A stretch of DNA of 39,116 nt from Streptomyces amritsarensis (GCF_001953875.1 NZ_MQUR01000032.1:10726-49841); one strand, 5' to 3'. Shown: positions 23,103-31,610, counted from the stretch's first letter. Notes: a model not told the origin generated them from the sequence alone. Program-made: numbers and translations.

Positions 23103-24794
23103 GTGAACCGCATACGCTCCCTCTCCCTGCCGCTCGCCGTCACCGTCGCCGCCGGGGCGCTGACGGCCCTCGCCGCCGGCGCCGCGCAGGCCGCGGACGT
23201 CAACGTCGCCCGCAACGGCGGCTTCGAGTCGGGCCTCGCCCACTGGTCCTGTTCCGGCGGGAGCGGCGCCGCCGTCTCCTCGCCCGTCCACTCCGGGGCG
23301 GGCGCCCTGAAGGCCACCCCGGCCGGTTCCGACAACGCCCGCTGCAGCCAGACCGTCACGGTCAGGCCGAACTCGACGTACACGCTCAGCACGCAGGTGC
23401 AGGGCAGCTACGTCTACCTCGGCGCGACGGGGACGGGCACGCAGGACGTCTCGACCTGGACCCCCGGCTCGGGAGGCGGCTGGCAGAAGCTGTCCACCAC
23501 CTTCACCACCGGCCCCTCCACCACCCAGGTCACCGTCTACACCCACGGCTGGTACGGCCAGCCGGCCTACGTCGTGGACGACTTCAGCGTCTTCGGCCCG
23601 GACGGCGGCGGGGGCACCGACCCCGGCCCGGGCATCCCGGGCGCACCGGCCGGGGCCGCTGTTTCCGGCCAGAGCGCGAACGGACTCACCCTTTCGTGGA
23701 ACGCGGTCGGCGGCGCGGCCGGCTACCACGTCTACCAGGACGGCGCCCGTGTCCAGACGGTGTCCGGGACCTCCACCCCGATCACCGGGCTCGCGCCGTC
23801 CACCTCGTACTCCTTCCAGGTGAGCGCGTACAGCACGGCGGGCGAGGGCCCGAGGTCGGCGCCCGTGACCGGGACGACGACCGGCGGCGGCAACCCGGGC
23901 AACCCGGCCGTCCCCAAGCACGCTCTGACCGGCTACTGGCAGAACTTCGACAACGGCGCGACCGTCCAGAGGATCTCCGACGTCTCCGCGCAGTACGACA
24001 TCATCGCCGTCTCCTTCGCCGACGCCACCGCCACGCCCGGCGCCATCGCCTTCAACCTCGACTCGGCGGGCCTCGGCGGCTACACCGTGGCCCAGTTCAA
24101 GGCCGACATCGCCGCGAAGAAGGCGGCCGGGAAGTCGGTCATCCTCTCCATCGGCGGCGAGAAGGGGACCATCACGGTCAACGACTCGGCCTCCGCGACG
24201 AACCTGGCGAACTCGGCGTACGCCCTGATGCAGGAGTACGGCTTCACCGGCATCGACATCGACCTGGAGAACGGCCTCAACCCCACCTACATGACGCAGG
24301 CGCTGCGCGCCCTGTCCGCCAAGGCGGGTCCCTCGCTCGTCATCACCATGGCCCCGCAGACGATCGACATGCAGTCCACGCAGGGCGGCTACTTCAAGAC
24401 GGCGCTCAACATCAAGGACATCCTCACCGTCGTCAACATGCAGTACTACAACAGCGGCTCGATGAACGGCTGCGACGGCAAGGTCTACTCCCAGGGCTCG
24501 GTGGACTTCCTCACCGCGCTGGCCTGCATCCAGCTGGAGGGCGGCCTCGACGCCTCCCAGGTGGGCATCGGCGTCCCGGCCTCCCCCAGCGGCGCGGGCA
24601 GCGGCTACGTCTCCCCGACCGTCGTCAACAACGCCCTGGACTGCCTGACCCGGGGCACGAACTGCGGGTCCTTCAAGCCGTCGAAGACCTATCCGGGGCT
24701 GCGCGGCGCGATGACCTGGTCGACCAACTGGGACGCCAAGGCGGGTAGTGCTTGGTCGAACTCGGTGGGTCCCAAGGTCCACGGGCTCCCGTAG
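23103..24794 (+). CDS. secreted family 18 chitinase with carbohydrate-binding and fibronectin III domains
   Basis: GTG start after GGAG. The 563-residue protein has a signal peptide (cut near AQA-AD, residue 30). A beta-sandwich carbohydrate-binding module follows (about 31-165; VARNGGFESGLAHWSC to VVDDFSVFGPD), then a glycine/proline linker, a fibronectin III domain (about 180-262) and a GH18 barrel (about 272-560). The catalytic motif is TGIDIDLE (382-389) with Asp385, Asp387 and the acid Glu389; the first Asp of the usual DxxDxDxE is Thr382. MQYYNSG contains the substrate-binding tyrosines. It should cleave chitin outside the cell, feeding N-acetylglucosamine metabolism; the promoter suggests DasR control. 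Confidence 0.96.
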   Translation: MNRIRSLSLPLAVTVAAGALTALAAGAAQAADVNVARNGGFESGLAHWSCSGGSGAAVSSPVHSGAGALKATPAGSDNARCSQTVTVRPNSTYTLSTQVQGSYVYLGATGTGTQDVSTWTPGSGGGWQKLSTTFTTGPSTTQVTVYTHGWYGQPAYVVDDFSVFGPDGGGGTDPGPGIPGAPAGAAVSGQSANGLTLSWNAVGGAAGYHVYQDGARVQTVSGTSTPITGLAPSTSYSFQVSAYSTAGEGPRSAPVTGTTTGGGNPGNPAVPKHALTGYWQNFDNGATVQRISDVSAQYDIIAVSFADATATPGAIAFNLDSAGLGGYTVAQFKADIAAKKAAGKSVILSIGGEKGTITVNDSASATNLANSAYALMQEYGFTGIDIDLENGLNPTYMTQALRALSAKAGPSLVITMAPQTIDMQSTQGGYFKTALNIKDILTVVNMQYYNSGSMNGCDGKVYSQGSVDFLTALACIQLEGGLDASQVGIGVPASPSGAGSGYVSPTVVNNALDCLTRGTNCGSFKPSKTYPGLRGAMTWSTNWDAKAGSAWSNSVGPKVHGLP

Positions 24795-24801
24795 GCGGTA
24801 C

Positions 24802-24900
24802 GTGTGGGGGTGGCCGGATCGGTTCGGCCGACACACGAGTTCCTTGACCGGGACATGCCATGAGAGGACGCTGAGCGCGTCCGCACGGCTACCCCCACAC
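24802..24900 (+). promoter_or_regulatory. promoter candidate of the carboxypeptidase gene, flanked by an inverted repeat
   Basis: TTGACC (24844-24849), 17 bases and GACGCT (24867-24872) form a weak promoter. The whole region is flanked by 10-bp perfect inverted repeats, GTGTGGGGGT (24802-24811) and ACCCCCACAC (24891-24900), 79 bases apart. The second arm lies just before the ribosome-binding site of the gene at 24920. The function is unknown; looping by a dimeric regulator is one possibility. Confidence 0.35.
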
Positions 24901-24919
24901 TCCCCACCCAGGAGAACGC

Positions 24920-26251
24920 ATGCGGCTCCATACCCGCCGGAGGGCCGGCCTGACGGCTGCCCTGCTGGCGCTGGCGCTCGGCGCACCCGCCTACGGCATG
25001 AGTGCGACGGCTGATCCACCGCCCAGCCCGTCCACCGCCACCCAGGACGAGGCCATCGTCCAGTACCGGATCCACGGCCCCTCCACCGTCGCCGACCGCA
25101 CGGCCCTGCTCGGCACGGGCGTGGCCATCGACGAGGTGGACGACCACACCGTCGTGGTCAGCGCCGACACCATGCAGGCCAAGAAGCTCACGGCGCTCGG
25201 CTACAAGCTGACCCCGCTGCCCGGGCCCCCGGACCGCTCCCTGCCCGGTATCGCGGCGAGCCCGATGGACTTCCCCCCGGCGGACTCCAGGTACCACAAC
25301 TACGCCGAGGCGACGGCGGAGATCAACACGCTCGTCGGGCAGTACCCGGCGATCGCCTCCAAGCGGGTGATCGGGAAGTCCTACCAGGGCCGCGACCTCC
25401 TCGCCATCAAGATCAGCGACAACGTCGCCACGGACGAGTCCGAGCCCGAGGTGCTCTTCACCGCGCACCAGCACGCCCGCGAGCACCTGACCGTCGAGAT
25501 GGCGCTCTACCTGCTCAAGGAGTTCACCTCCAAGTACGGCACCGACTCCCGGGTCACGAACGCCGTCAACGGCCGCGAGATCTGGATCGTCCCGGACCTC
25601 AACCCGGACGGCGGCGAGTACGACATCGCCACCGGCTCCTACCGCTCCTGGCGCAAGAACAGGCAGCCGAACTCCGGCTCCTCCTACGTCGGCACCGACG
25701 AGAACCGGAACTGGAACTACAAGTGGGGCTGCTGCGGCGGCTCCAGCGGCAGCCGGAGCTCCGAGACCTACCGGGGCCCGGCCGCCGAGTCGGCGCCCGA
25801 GGTGAAGGCCGTCTCGGACTTCGTGCGCAGCCGGGTGGTCGGCGGCAAGCAGCAGATCAAGGCCGCGATCGACTTCCACACCTACAGCGAGCTCGTGCTG
25901 TGGCCCTTCGGCTACACCTACAACGACACCGCCCCGGGCCTGACCGCCGACGACCTCGCCGTCTACAAGAAGATCGGCACGAGCATGGCGGCCAGCAACG
26001 GCTACACGCCGGAGCAGGCCAGCGACCTGTACATCACCGACGGCACGATCGATGACTGGCTGTGGGGCAACCAGAAGATCTTCTCCTACACCTTCGAGAT
26101 GTACCCGGAGAGCGGCGGCGGCGGCTTCTACCCGCCGGACGAGGTGATCGACCGCGAGACCGCCCGCAACAAGGACGCGGTGCTCCAGCTGCTGGAGAAC
26201 GCGGACTGCATGTACCGCTCGATCGGCAAGGAAGCCCAGTACTGCTCGTAG
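24920..26251 (+). CDS. secreted zinc carboxypeptidase, M14 family
   Basis: ATG after AGGAG; 443 residues with a signal peptide (about 1-31) and an N-terminal pro-region (to about 120). The M14 domain then begins at YHNYAEATAEIN. Zinc ligands are His185 and Glu188 in HAREH and His320 in DFHTYSE. The substrate arginine and asparagine region ENRNWNYKWG follows the usual order, and the general base is Glu393 in TFEMYP. Such enzymes trim C-terminal residues from peptides outside the cell. The gene follows the chitinase on the same strand but has its own leader, so joint use in breaking down insect or fungal material is plausible. Confidence 0.96.
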   Translation: MRLHTRRRAGLTAALLALALGAPAYGMSATADPPPSPSTATQDEAIVQYRIHGPSTVADRTALLGTGVAIDEVDDHTVVVSADTMQAKKLTALGYKLTPLPGPPDRSLPGIAASPMDFPPADSRYHNYAEATAEINTLVGQYPAIASKRVIGKSYQGRDLLAIKISDNVATDESEPEVLFTAHQHAREHLTVEMALYLLKEFTSKYGTDSRVTNAVNGREIWIVPDLNPDGGEYDIATGSYRSWRKNRQPNSGSSYVGTDENRNWNYKWGCCGGSSGSRSSETYRGPAAESAPEVKAVSDFVRSRVVGGKQQIKAAIDFHTYSELVLWPFGYTYNDTAPGLTADDLAVYKKIGTSMAASNGYTPEQASDLYITDGTIDDWLWGNQKIFSYTFEMYPESGGGGFYPPDEVIDRETARNKDAVLQLLENADCMYRSIGKEAQYCS

Positions 26252-26265
26252 CCGTCACCTGAACC

Positions 26266-26298
26266 GGGGGACGCCCCGCCGCCAGGGGGGCGTCCCCC
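26266..26298. terminator. strong bidirectional terminator-like stem-loop
   Basis: GGGGGACGCCCC (26266-26277) and GGGGCGTCCCCC (26287-26298) pair perfectly over 12 bp around a nine-base loop. It is 14 bases behind the carboxypeptidase stop and in front of the convergent RidA stop, so it can stop transcription from both sides. It lacks a T-run, as is common in Streptomyces. Confidence 0.8.
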
Positions 26299-26361
26299 TC
26301 CTGGTGCGCGGGGCGCCCTCCTGGTGCGCGGGGCGTCCCCCTCCTGGTGGGCGGGGCGTCC
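26296..26361. repeat. tandem repeat of 20-23 bp, three imperfect copies
   Basis: Three units of the type CCCTCCTGGTGCGCGGGGCG, the second and third extended by TCC, follow directly after the terminator stem (starts at about 26296, 26316 and 26339). The third has G instead of C in GTGCGC. They repeat the GGGGCGTCCCC arm of the terminator, so extra hairpins can form. They occupy the convergent gap before the RidA gene. Confidence 0.75.
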
Positions 26362-26379
26362 CCCGGCCCGCGGCGGGCG

Positions 26380-26790
26380 TCAGCCCAGGACGGCGAGGGC
26401 GTCGATCTCGACGAGCAGCCCGTCCGGCAGGCCCACGTAGACGGTGGTGCGGGCGGCCGGGGCCTCCCTCAGGCCCTGCTCCTCGAAGTAGGCGTCGTAG
26501 ATGGCGTTCATCTCCGCGAAGTGCGCCGTGTCCGTGAGGTAGACGCGGATCATCATCACGTCGTCCCAGCCCGCGCCGCCGGCCTCCAGGACGGAGCGGA
26601 CGTTCTCCAGCGTCTGGAGGGTCTGCTCGCGCAGCGTCGGCCCCGCGGGGGTCGGCGGCCGGCCGTCGACGTGCGGGAGGAAGCCGACCTGGCCGGCGAC
26701 CTGGAGGATGTTCCCCTTGCGCACGCCGTGCGAGAACCGCGCGGGCGGGACGGTGTGGGTGGCGGGGATGATGGCGCTCTTCTCGGTCAC
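26380..26790 (-). CDS. RidA-family enamine/imine deaminase
   Basis: A 136-residue protein starting at a GTG that overlaps the IclR stop codon (GTGA). It has the YjgF/YER057c/UK114 pattern: GNILQVAGQVGF, TLQTLENVRSVLEAGGAGWD, DVMMIRVYLTD, and ARTTVYVGLPDGLLVEIDAL with the key Arg114 and Glu128. RidA hydrolyses reactive 2-aminoacrylate and other enamines made by PLP enzymes, protecting cellular enzymes. It is translationally coupled to the regulator of the divergent PLP-enzyme gene at 27687, which is likely the source of such an intermediate. Confidence 0.95.
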   Translation of the reverse strand: MTEKSAIIPATHTVPPARFSHGVRKGNILQVAGQVGFLPHVDGRPPTPAGPTLREQTLQTLENVRSVLEAGGAGWDDVMMIRVYLTDTAHFAEMNAIYDAYFEEQGLREAPAARTTVYVGLPDGLLVEIDALAVLG

Positions 26791-27539
26791 GCTGTCTCCT
26801 GTACTCCTGAATAGTCCCGGCTGATGGCACCGGCGGTGCGCAGCACCTGCGGCAGCAGTGCGAGCAGTCCCTCCGCCGGGACGACCACACCGGGCGCGGA
26901 GACCGACAGCGCGGCGACGACCCGCCCGTCGGGACCGCGCACGGGCGCGCCCAGGCAGTTGATCGACTCCTCGTGGCCGCCGAGGTCGGTGGCCCAGCCC
27001 TGTTCCCGTACGAGGTCCAGTTCGCGCAGGAAGGCCTCCGCGTCCGGGGTGGAGCGGGCGGTGTAGCGGGGGTACTCGATGCGGTGGGCGAGGGCCCGGC
27101 GTTCGGCCTCGGGGAGGTCGGCGAGGAGCAGCTTGGCGACGGCGGCGACGGTGAGGGGCACGGGCCGGCCGATGCGGGAGTACATGCGCACCGGGTAGCG
27201 GCTGTCGACCTTGTCGACGTACACGACCTCGTCGTCCTGGTGCAGGGCGAGGTGCACGGTGTGCCCGGTGGCCTGGTTCAGCTCGGCCAGGTGGGGGCGG
27301 GCGACGTCGCGGACGTCGAGGTTCTCGATGGCCTCGGCGGCGAGCGCGAAGAGGCGCGCGCCCAGGCGGTAGCGGCCGTCGGGGCAGCGGTAGACGAAGC
27401 CGCGCTCGCCCAGGGTGCGCAGGAGGCGCAGCGCGGTGCTCTTGTGCACGCCGAGCTCGTCGGCGACCGCCCCGAGGCCGGCGGGCCCCTTCGCGAGCAG
27501 CGGCAGGATGCCGAGCGCCCTCTCGACCGACTGGCTCAT
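26787..27539 (-). CDS. IclR-family transcriptional regulator of the D-amino-acid locus
   Basis: The ATG at 27539 follows GGAAGGG and gives 250 residues, normal for IclR. The N-terminal winged helix (about 2-62) reads SVERALGILPLLAKGPAGLG and AVADELGVHKSTALRLLRTL. The effector-binding domain follows (HLALHQDDEVVYVDKVDSRY; GCLGAP-type loop INCLGAPVRGPDGRVVAALS). It overlaps the RidA gene and is divergent from the PLP-enzyme/amidohydrolase operon, with a palindrome between them. It is probably the local repressor or activator, with a substrate or product as effector. Confidence 0.94.
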   Translation of the reverse strand: MSQSVERALGILPLLAKGPAGLGAVADELGVHKSTALRLLRTLGERGFVYRCPDGRYRLGARLFALAAEAIENLDVRDVARPHLAELNQATGHTVHLALHQDDEVVYVDKVDSRYPVRMYSRIGRPVPLTVAAVAKLLLADLPEAERRALAHRIEYPRYTARSTPDAEAFLRELDLVREQGWATDLGGHEESINCLGAPVRGPDGRVVAALSVSAPGVVVPAEGLLALLPQVLRTAGAISRDYSGVQETA

Positions 27540-27616
27540 CGCTCGCCCTTCCCCACGCTCACTGCGCCACCGGATCCGGCGGCGCGCCGGGCAGCGTTGA
27601 CCCGCCGTCACCCGGG

Positions 27617-27656
27617 ATGTTAGACAGCACGCAGTGGTACACGCAACGACCGTTGC
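27617..27656. promoter_or_regulatory. IclR promoter and palindromic operator between the divergent operons
   Basis: On the minus strand TTGCGT (27646-27641), 18 bases and TAACAT (27622-27617) fit a promoter for IclR-RidA. The -35 box overlaps the perfect palindrome GCAACG-AC-CGTTGC (27643-27656). A further related half site CAACGCAAC lies at 27660-27668, close to the start of the divergent gene. IclR-type regulators often bind such spots and control both directions. Confidence 0.55.
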
Positions 27657-27686
27657 AGCCAACGCAACACACCCGGAGGCATCCGC

Positions 27687-28979
27687 ATGGCCAGCGCCAG
27701 CGACCCCGTCAAGGACCTCGCCGACGAGCCGGTGGACCACCGGTTCAAGGGACTCCCCCCGGACGCCCAGACGGACGGCCTGACGGTCGGGCAGCTCGCG
27801 GCCCAGCGCCGGGACCTGCACACCGGCGGCTTCACCACCCCCGTCCTGACCCTCGACGCGGACGCGCTGGAGCACAACCTCACCGCCCTCGGCACCTACT
27901 CCGCCCGCCACGGCCTGGCCTTCGCGCCGCACGGCAAGACCTGCATGGCCCCGCAGCTCTTCCGCCGCCAGCTGGACCACGGCGCGTGGGGCATCACCGT
28001 CGCCATGCCCCACCAGGCCCGCGTCTGCCGCGCCTTCGGCATCCGGACGATCTTCCTGGCCAACGAGCTGGTCGACGCTCCCGCCCTGCGCTGGGTCGCC
28101 GACGAGCTCGCCGCCGACCCCGGCTTCCGGTTCGTCTGCTACGTCGACTCCGTCCGCGGGGTCGAGCTGATGGACGCCGCCCTGCACGGCCACGACGCCG
28201 TCCTCGACGTCGTCCTCGAACTCGGCGCGGGCGCCGAGGGCCGCACGGGGCTGCGTACCGACGCCGAATGCCAGGCCGTCGCCGAGGCCGTCGCCGCGTC
28301 CCCCGCCCTGCGGCTGGCGGGCGTGGCCGGCTACGAGGCCACCATGCCCGGCGCCGACGCCGACACCGTCCGCGCCTGGCTGCGCCGCCTCACCGCGCTC
28401 GCCGCCGACCTCGACAAGCAGGGCCTGTTCACCGGCACCGGCCTGGACGAGGTCATCGTCAGCGCCGGCGGCAGCGAATGGTTCGACGCCGTCGCCGAGG
28501 TCTTCGCCGAGATCCCGCAGCTGTCGCTGCCCGTCCTGCCGCTGCTGCGCTCCGGCGCGTACGTCTCCCACGACCACGGCTGGTACTCGGGCCTGACCCC
28601 CTTCAACCGCGTCCCCGACGAGGGAGGCCTGCTCCCCGCCTTCCGGCTGTGGACGCAGGTGGTCTCCCGCCCCACGCCCGGGCAGGCCTTCGTCAACGCC
28701 GGCAAGCGGGACATCGCCTACGACCTCGGCCTGCCCGCCGTGCTCGCCGTACGCGGCGCACGCGACGGCATCGAGCGCGCCGCGGCCGGAATCCGGGTGA
28801 CCAAGCTGTCCGACCAGCACGCCTGGATCGAGACCGACCCCGACGCCACCGCGCTGGAGGTCGGCGACTGGGTCTGCCTCGGCATGGCCCACCCCTGCAC
28901 CATCTTCGAGAAGTGGCCGCTGATCCCGGTCGTGGAAGCCGACGGCACCGTCACCGACTACGTCCGCACCTTCTTCTAG
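27687..28979 (+). CDS. PLP enzyme, D-serine dehydratase / D-threonine aldolase-like (fold type III)
   Basis: A 430-residue protein. The N-terminal alanine-racemase-type barrel starts with GFTTPVLTLDADALEHNL and carries the PLP-binding Lys84 in APHGKTCMAP. The C-terminal domain has LGMAHPCTIFEKW with His402 and Cys404 at the metal-binding pair known from eukaryote-type D-serine dehydratase. SAGGSEWFD and ARSGAYVSHDHGWY-like stretches complete the site. It should act on D-amino acids: D-serine to pyruvate plus ammonia via 2-aminoacrylate, or aldol cleavage of D-threonine-like compounds. It is first in an operon with the amidohydrolase (10-base gap) and faces IclR-RidA. Confidence 0.9.
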   Translation: MASASDPVKDLADEPVDHRFKGLPPDAQTDGLTVGQLAAQRRDLHTGGFTTPVLTLDADALEHNLTALGTYSARHGLAFAPHGKTCMAPQLFRRQLDHGAWGITVAMPHQARVCRAFGIRTIFLANELVDAPALRWVADELAADPGFRFVCYVDSVRGVELMDAALHGHDAVLDVVLELGAGAEGRTGLRTDAECQAVAEAVAASPALRLAGVAGYEATMPGADADTVRAWLRRLTALAADLDKQGLFTGTGLDEVIVSAGGSEWFDAVAEVFAEIPQLSLPVLPLLRSGAYVSHDHGWYSGLTPFNRVPDEGGLLPAFRLWTQVVSRPTPGQAFVNAGKRDIAYDLGLPAVLAVRGARDGIERAAAGIRVTKLSDQHAWIETDPDATALEVGDWVCLGMAHPCTIFEKWPLIPVVEADGTVTDYVRTFF

Positions 28980-28989
28980 GCCCCGGCCG

Positions 28990-30570
28990 GTGGACCTGGT
29001 CATCCGCGGGGCCCGCGTCGTCGACGGCACGGGCGGCCCCTCCTACACCGCCGACGTCGGCGTCCACGAGGGCCGGATCGCCGCGATCGGCAGGCTGTCC
29101 GGGGGCCGCGAGAACATCGACGCGCACGGTCTCGCCCTGGCCCCCGGCTTCGTGGACATGCACGCCCACAGCGACCTCGCCCTGCTGCGCGACCCGGACC
29201 ACAGCGCGAAGGCAGCCCAGGGCGTGACCCTCGAAGTCCTCGGCCAGGACGGCCTGTCGTACGCGCCCGTCGACGACCGCACCCTCGCCGGGGTGCGGAC
29301 CGCGATCGCCGGCTGGAACGGCCCCGGTGACGACGTCGACTTCGACTGGCGCACGGTCGGCGAGTACCTCGACCGGCTGGACCGCGGCTTCGGCGGCGAG
29401 GGCGTCGCCGTCAACGCCGCCTACCTCGTCCCCCAGGGCACCGTCCGCGCCCACGTCGTCGGCTGGGACGACCGCCCGGCGACCGCGGCCGAGCTGGACC
29501 GGATGCACACCCTGGTCGCCGACGGCCTCGCCCAGGGCGCCGTCGGCATGTCCTCCGGGCTCACCTACACCCCCGGCATGTACGCCTCCGGTGCCGAACT
29601 GGGCGCACTGTGCCGGGTGGTGGCCCGGTACGGCGGCTACTACTGCCCCCACCACCGCAGCTACGGCCGCGCGGCCCTCGCCGCCTACGCCGAGATGGTC
29701 GACCTGGCCCGGGAGGCCGGCTGCGCCCTGCACCTCGCGCACGCCACCATGAACTTCGGCGAGAACGAGGGCCGGGCCGGCGAACTGCTCGCGCTCCTCG
29801 ACGCCGCCCTCGACGCCGGCGCCGACATCACCCTGGACAGCTACCCCTACACCCCCGGCTGCACCACCCTCGTGGCACTGCTGCCCAGTTGGGCGAACGC
29901 GGGCGGCCCGGAGGCGGTCCTCGCCCGGCTGCGCGACGACGGCGGGGCGGAGCGGATCCGCCGCGCCCTGGAGCAGGAGGGCGCCGACGGCTGCCACGGC
30001 GTCCCCGTCGACTGGTCGACGATCGAGATCTCGGGCGTCGCCGATCCCGCGTACGCCGCCCACGTCGGCACCCGCGTCGACGGCTGGGACACCGCCCGTC
30101 GGCTCCTGATCGGCGACCGGCTCGCACCGACGATCCTCCAGCACGTCGGCCACGAGGAGAACGTCCGGGCGATCATGCGTCACCGCGCCCACACCGGCGG
30201 CTCCGACGGCATCCTCCAGGGCGCGAAGCCGCACCCGCGGGCCTACGGCACCTTCCCGCACTACCTCGGCCACTACGTCCGCGAACTCGGCCTGCTCTCC
30301 CTGGAGGAGTGCGTCGCGCACCTGTCCGGGCGGCCCGCGGCACGGCTGCGGCTGCCCGACCGGGGCCTGGTCCGGGTGGGACACCGCGCCGACCTCGTCC
30401 TCTTCGACCCGGACACGGTCGCGGCCGGCTCCACGTACGCGCGGCCCCGCACCCTGCCCACGGGCATCCCGCACGTCCTGATCGGCGGACGGTTCACCAT
30501 CCGCGACGGGCGCAGGACCCAGGTCCTGGCCGGCCGGTCGGTGCGCGCGACCGGCCACGTCTCCCGGTAG
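28990..30570 (+). CDS. D-aminoacylase-like amidohydrolase (N-acyl-D-amino-acid deacylase family)
   Basis: A GTG start 10 bases after the PLP-enzyme gene gives 526 residues. The amidohydrolase fold is clear: N-terminal beta sandwich (LVIRGARVVDGTGGPSYTAD), FVDMHAHSD with metal ligands His58 and His60, later PHHRSYG (His221/222), LHLAHATMN (His251) and GGSDGIL with catalytic Asp406. The Cys of classical D-aminoacylases (GNCG) is replaced by Asp87 in GQDG, so the metal centre or substrate differs from the well-studied enzymes. It should hydrolyse N-acyl-D-amino acids or similar, giving the D-amino acid for the upstream gene's enzyme. There is no signal peptide. Confidence 0.9.
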   Translation: MDLVIRGARVVDGTGGPSYTADVGVHEGRIAAIGRLSGGRENIDAHGLALAPGFVDMHAHSDLALLRDPDHSAKAAQGVTLEVLGQDGLSYAPVDDRTLAGVRTAIAGWNGPGDDVDFDWRTVGEYLDRLDRGFGGEGVAVNAAYLVPQGTVRAHVVGWDDRPATAAELDRMHTLVADGLAQGAVGMSSGLTYTPGMYASGAELGALCRVVARYGGYYCPHHRSYGRAALAAYAEMVDLAREAGCALHLAHATMNFGENEGRAGELLALLDAALDAGADITLDSYPYTPGCTTLVALLPSWANAGGPEAVLARLRDDGGAERIRRALEQEGADGCHGVPVDWSTIEISGVADPAYAAHVGTRVDGWDTARRLLIGDRLAPTILQHVGHEENVRAIMRHRAHTGGSDGILQGAKPHPRAYGTFPHYLGHYVRELGLLSLEECVAHLSGRPAARLRLPDRGLVRVGHRADLVLFDPDTVAAGSTYARPRTLPTGIPHVLIGGRFTIRDGRRTQVLAGRSVRATGHVSR

Positions 30571-30584
30571 GTCCCCCGCCTACG

Positions 30585-31610
30585 ATGGGCGCCATGGTCG
30601 CCTTCGCCCTCGCCGCCCTGCTCTTCCTCGCGTTCTGCACCAGCGTCAGACAGGACCGGCGGCGCTTCAGCAACGCCGTGCTCCTGGGGCTGACCTTCCT
30701 GACCGCCTTCTCCGCCCTCTTCCTCCAGGTGGCGAAACTGCCGTTCTGGGCGGCCGTCACGGTCGTCGTGCTCACCTTCGCCGCACCGGCGTTCGGCGTC
30801 CTGGCCCTGGGCGTCCTCCTCGTCCGCAACGGCATGACGATGGTGCGCAAGGAGGGTTTCCGCCCGGCCAACCTGCTGTCGCTGCTGGCCGGCCTCGCGA
30901 TCTTCGCGCTGATCGCGCTGCTGGTCCTCGTCGGCGTGGTCGGCTCCCCCGTACTGGGCGGCATCGCCGGGACCCTCACCGTCGTCGCCGGCTACATATC
31001 CTTCGTCTTCTTCTGCTTCCTCGGCTACGCCTTCCTCTACGGCCGGATCAAGGTGCGCGGCGACGTCGACCACGTGGTCATGCTGGGCTCGGGCCTGATC
31101 GGCGGGGACCGCGTCCCGCCGCTGCTGGCCTCGCGCCTGCGCAAGGGGCAGCAGATCTACGAGGGCCAGCTGGCCCGGAGCGGCCGGCCGCCGGTGCTGC
31201 TCGTCTCCGGCGGCAAGGGCTCGGACGAGAAGGTCGCGGAGGCCCGGGCGATGGCGGACTGGCTGATCGCGGAGGGCGTGCCGGCGGAGCACATCGTGCT
31301 GGAGGACCGGTCCACCACGACCGAGGAGAACATGCTGTTCAGCCGGCGGATCATGGAGGCCCACGATCCCGGCTACCGGTGCGTGGTGGTCACCAACAAC
31401 TTCCACGCCTTCCGGGCTGCGATGCTGGCGCGCAAGACCGGCGTGAACGGGCAGGTCCTGGGCTCCCCCACCGCGAAGTACTACTGGCCCAGCGCCACCA
31501 TCCGCGAGTTCGTCGCCGTCTTCTGGGAGCACCGGGCGGTCAACCTGTCGATCTGCGGCCTGCTGGCCGTCTTCGGCGCGCTGGGCACGCTGGCCGCGGT
31601 CCTCGTCTGA
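30585..31610 (+). CDS. YdcF-family (DUF218) membrane protein
   Basis: ATG at 30585, with a second in-frame ATG at 30594; 341 or 338 residues. Four to five hydrophobic helices fill residues 1-155. The DUF218 domain follows (about 160-310: VVMLGSGLIGGDRVPPLLAS; VSGGKGSDEKVAEARAMADW; LEDRSTTTEENMLFSRR; VVTNNFHAFRAAMLARK), and a final helix ends the protein. Relatives include SanA/ElyC-type envelope proteins linked to peptidoglycan or vancomycin tolerance; the reaction is unknown. It starts 14 bases behind the amidohydrolase gene and could be co-transcribed, but is more likely a separate envelope function. Confidence 0.9.
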   Translation: MGAMVAFALAALLFLAFCTSVRQDRRRFSNAVLLGLTFLTAFSALFLQVAKLPFWAAVTVVVLTFAAPAFGVLALGVLLVRNGMTMVRKEGFRPANLLSLLAGLAIFALIALLVLVGVVGSPVLGGIAGTLTVVAGYISFVFFCFLGYAFLYGRIKVRGDVDHVVMLGSGLIGGDRVPPLLASRLRKGQQIYEGQLARSGRPPVLLVSGGKGSDEKVAEARAMADWLIAEGVPAEHIVLEDRSTTTEENMLFSRRIMEAHDPGYRCVVVTNNFHAFRAAMLARKTGVNGQVLGSPTAKYYWPSATIREFVAVFWEHRAVNLSICGLLAVFGALGTLAAVLV

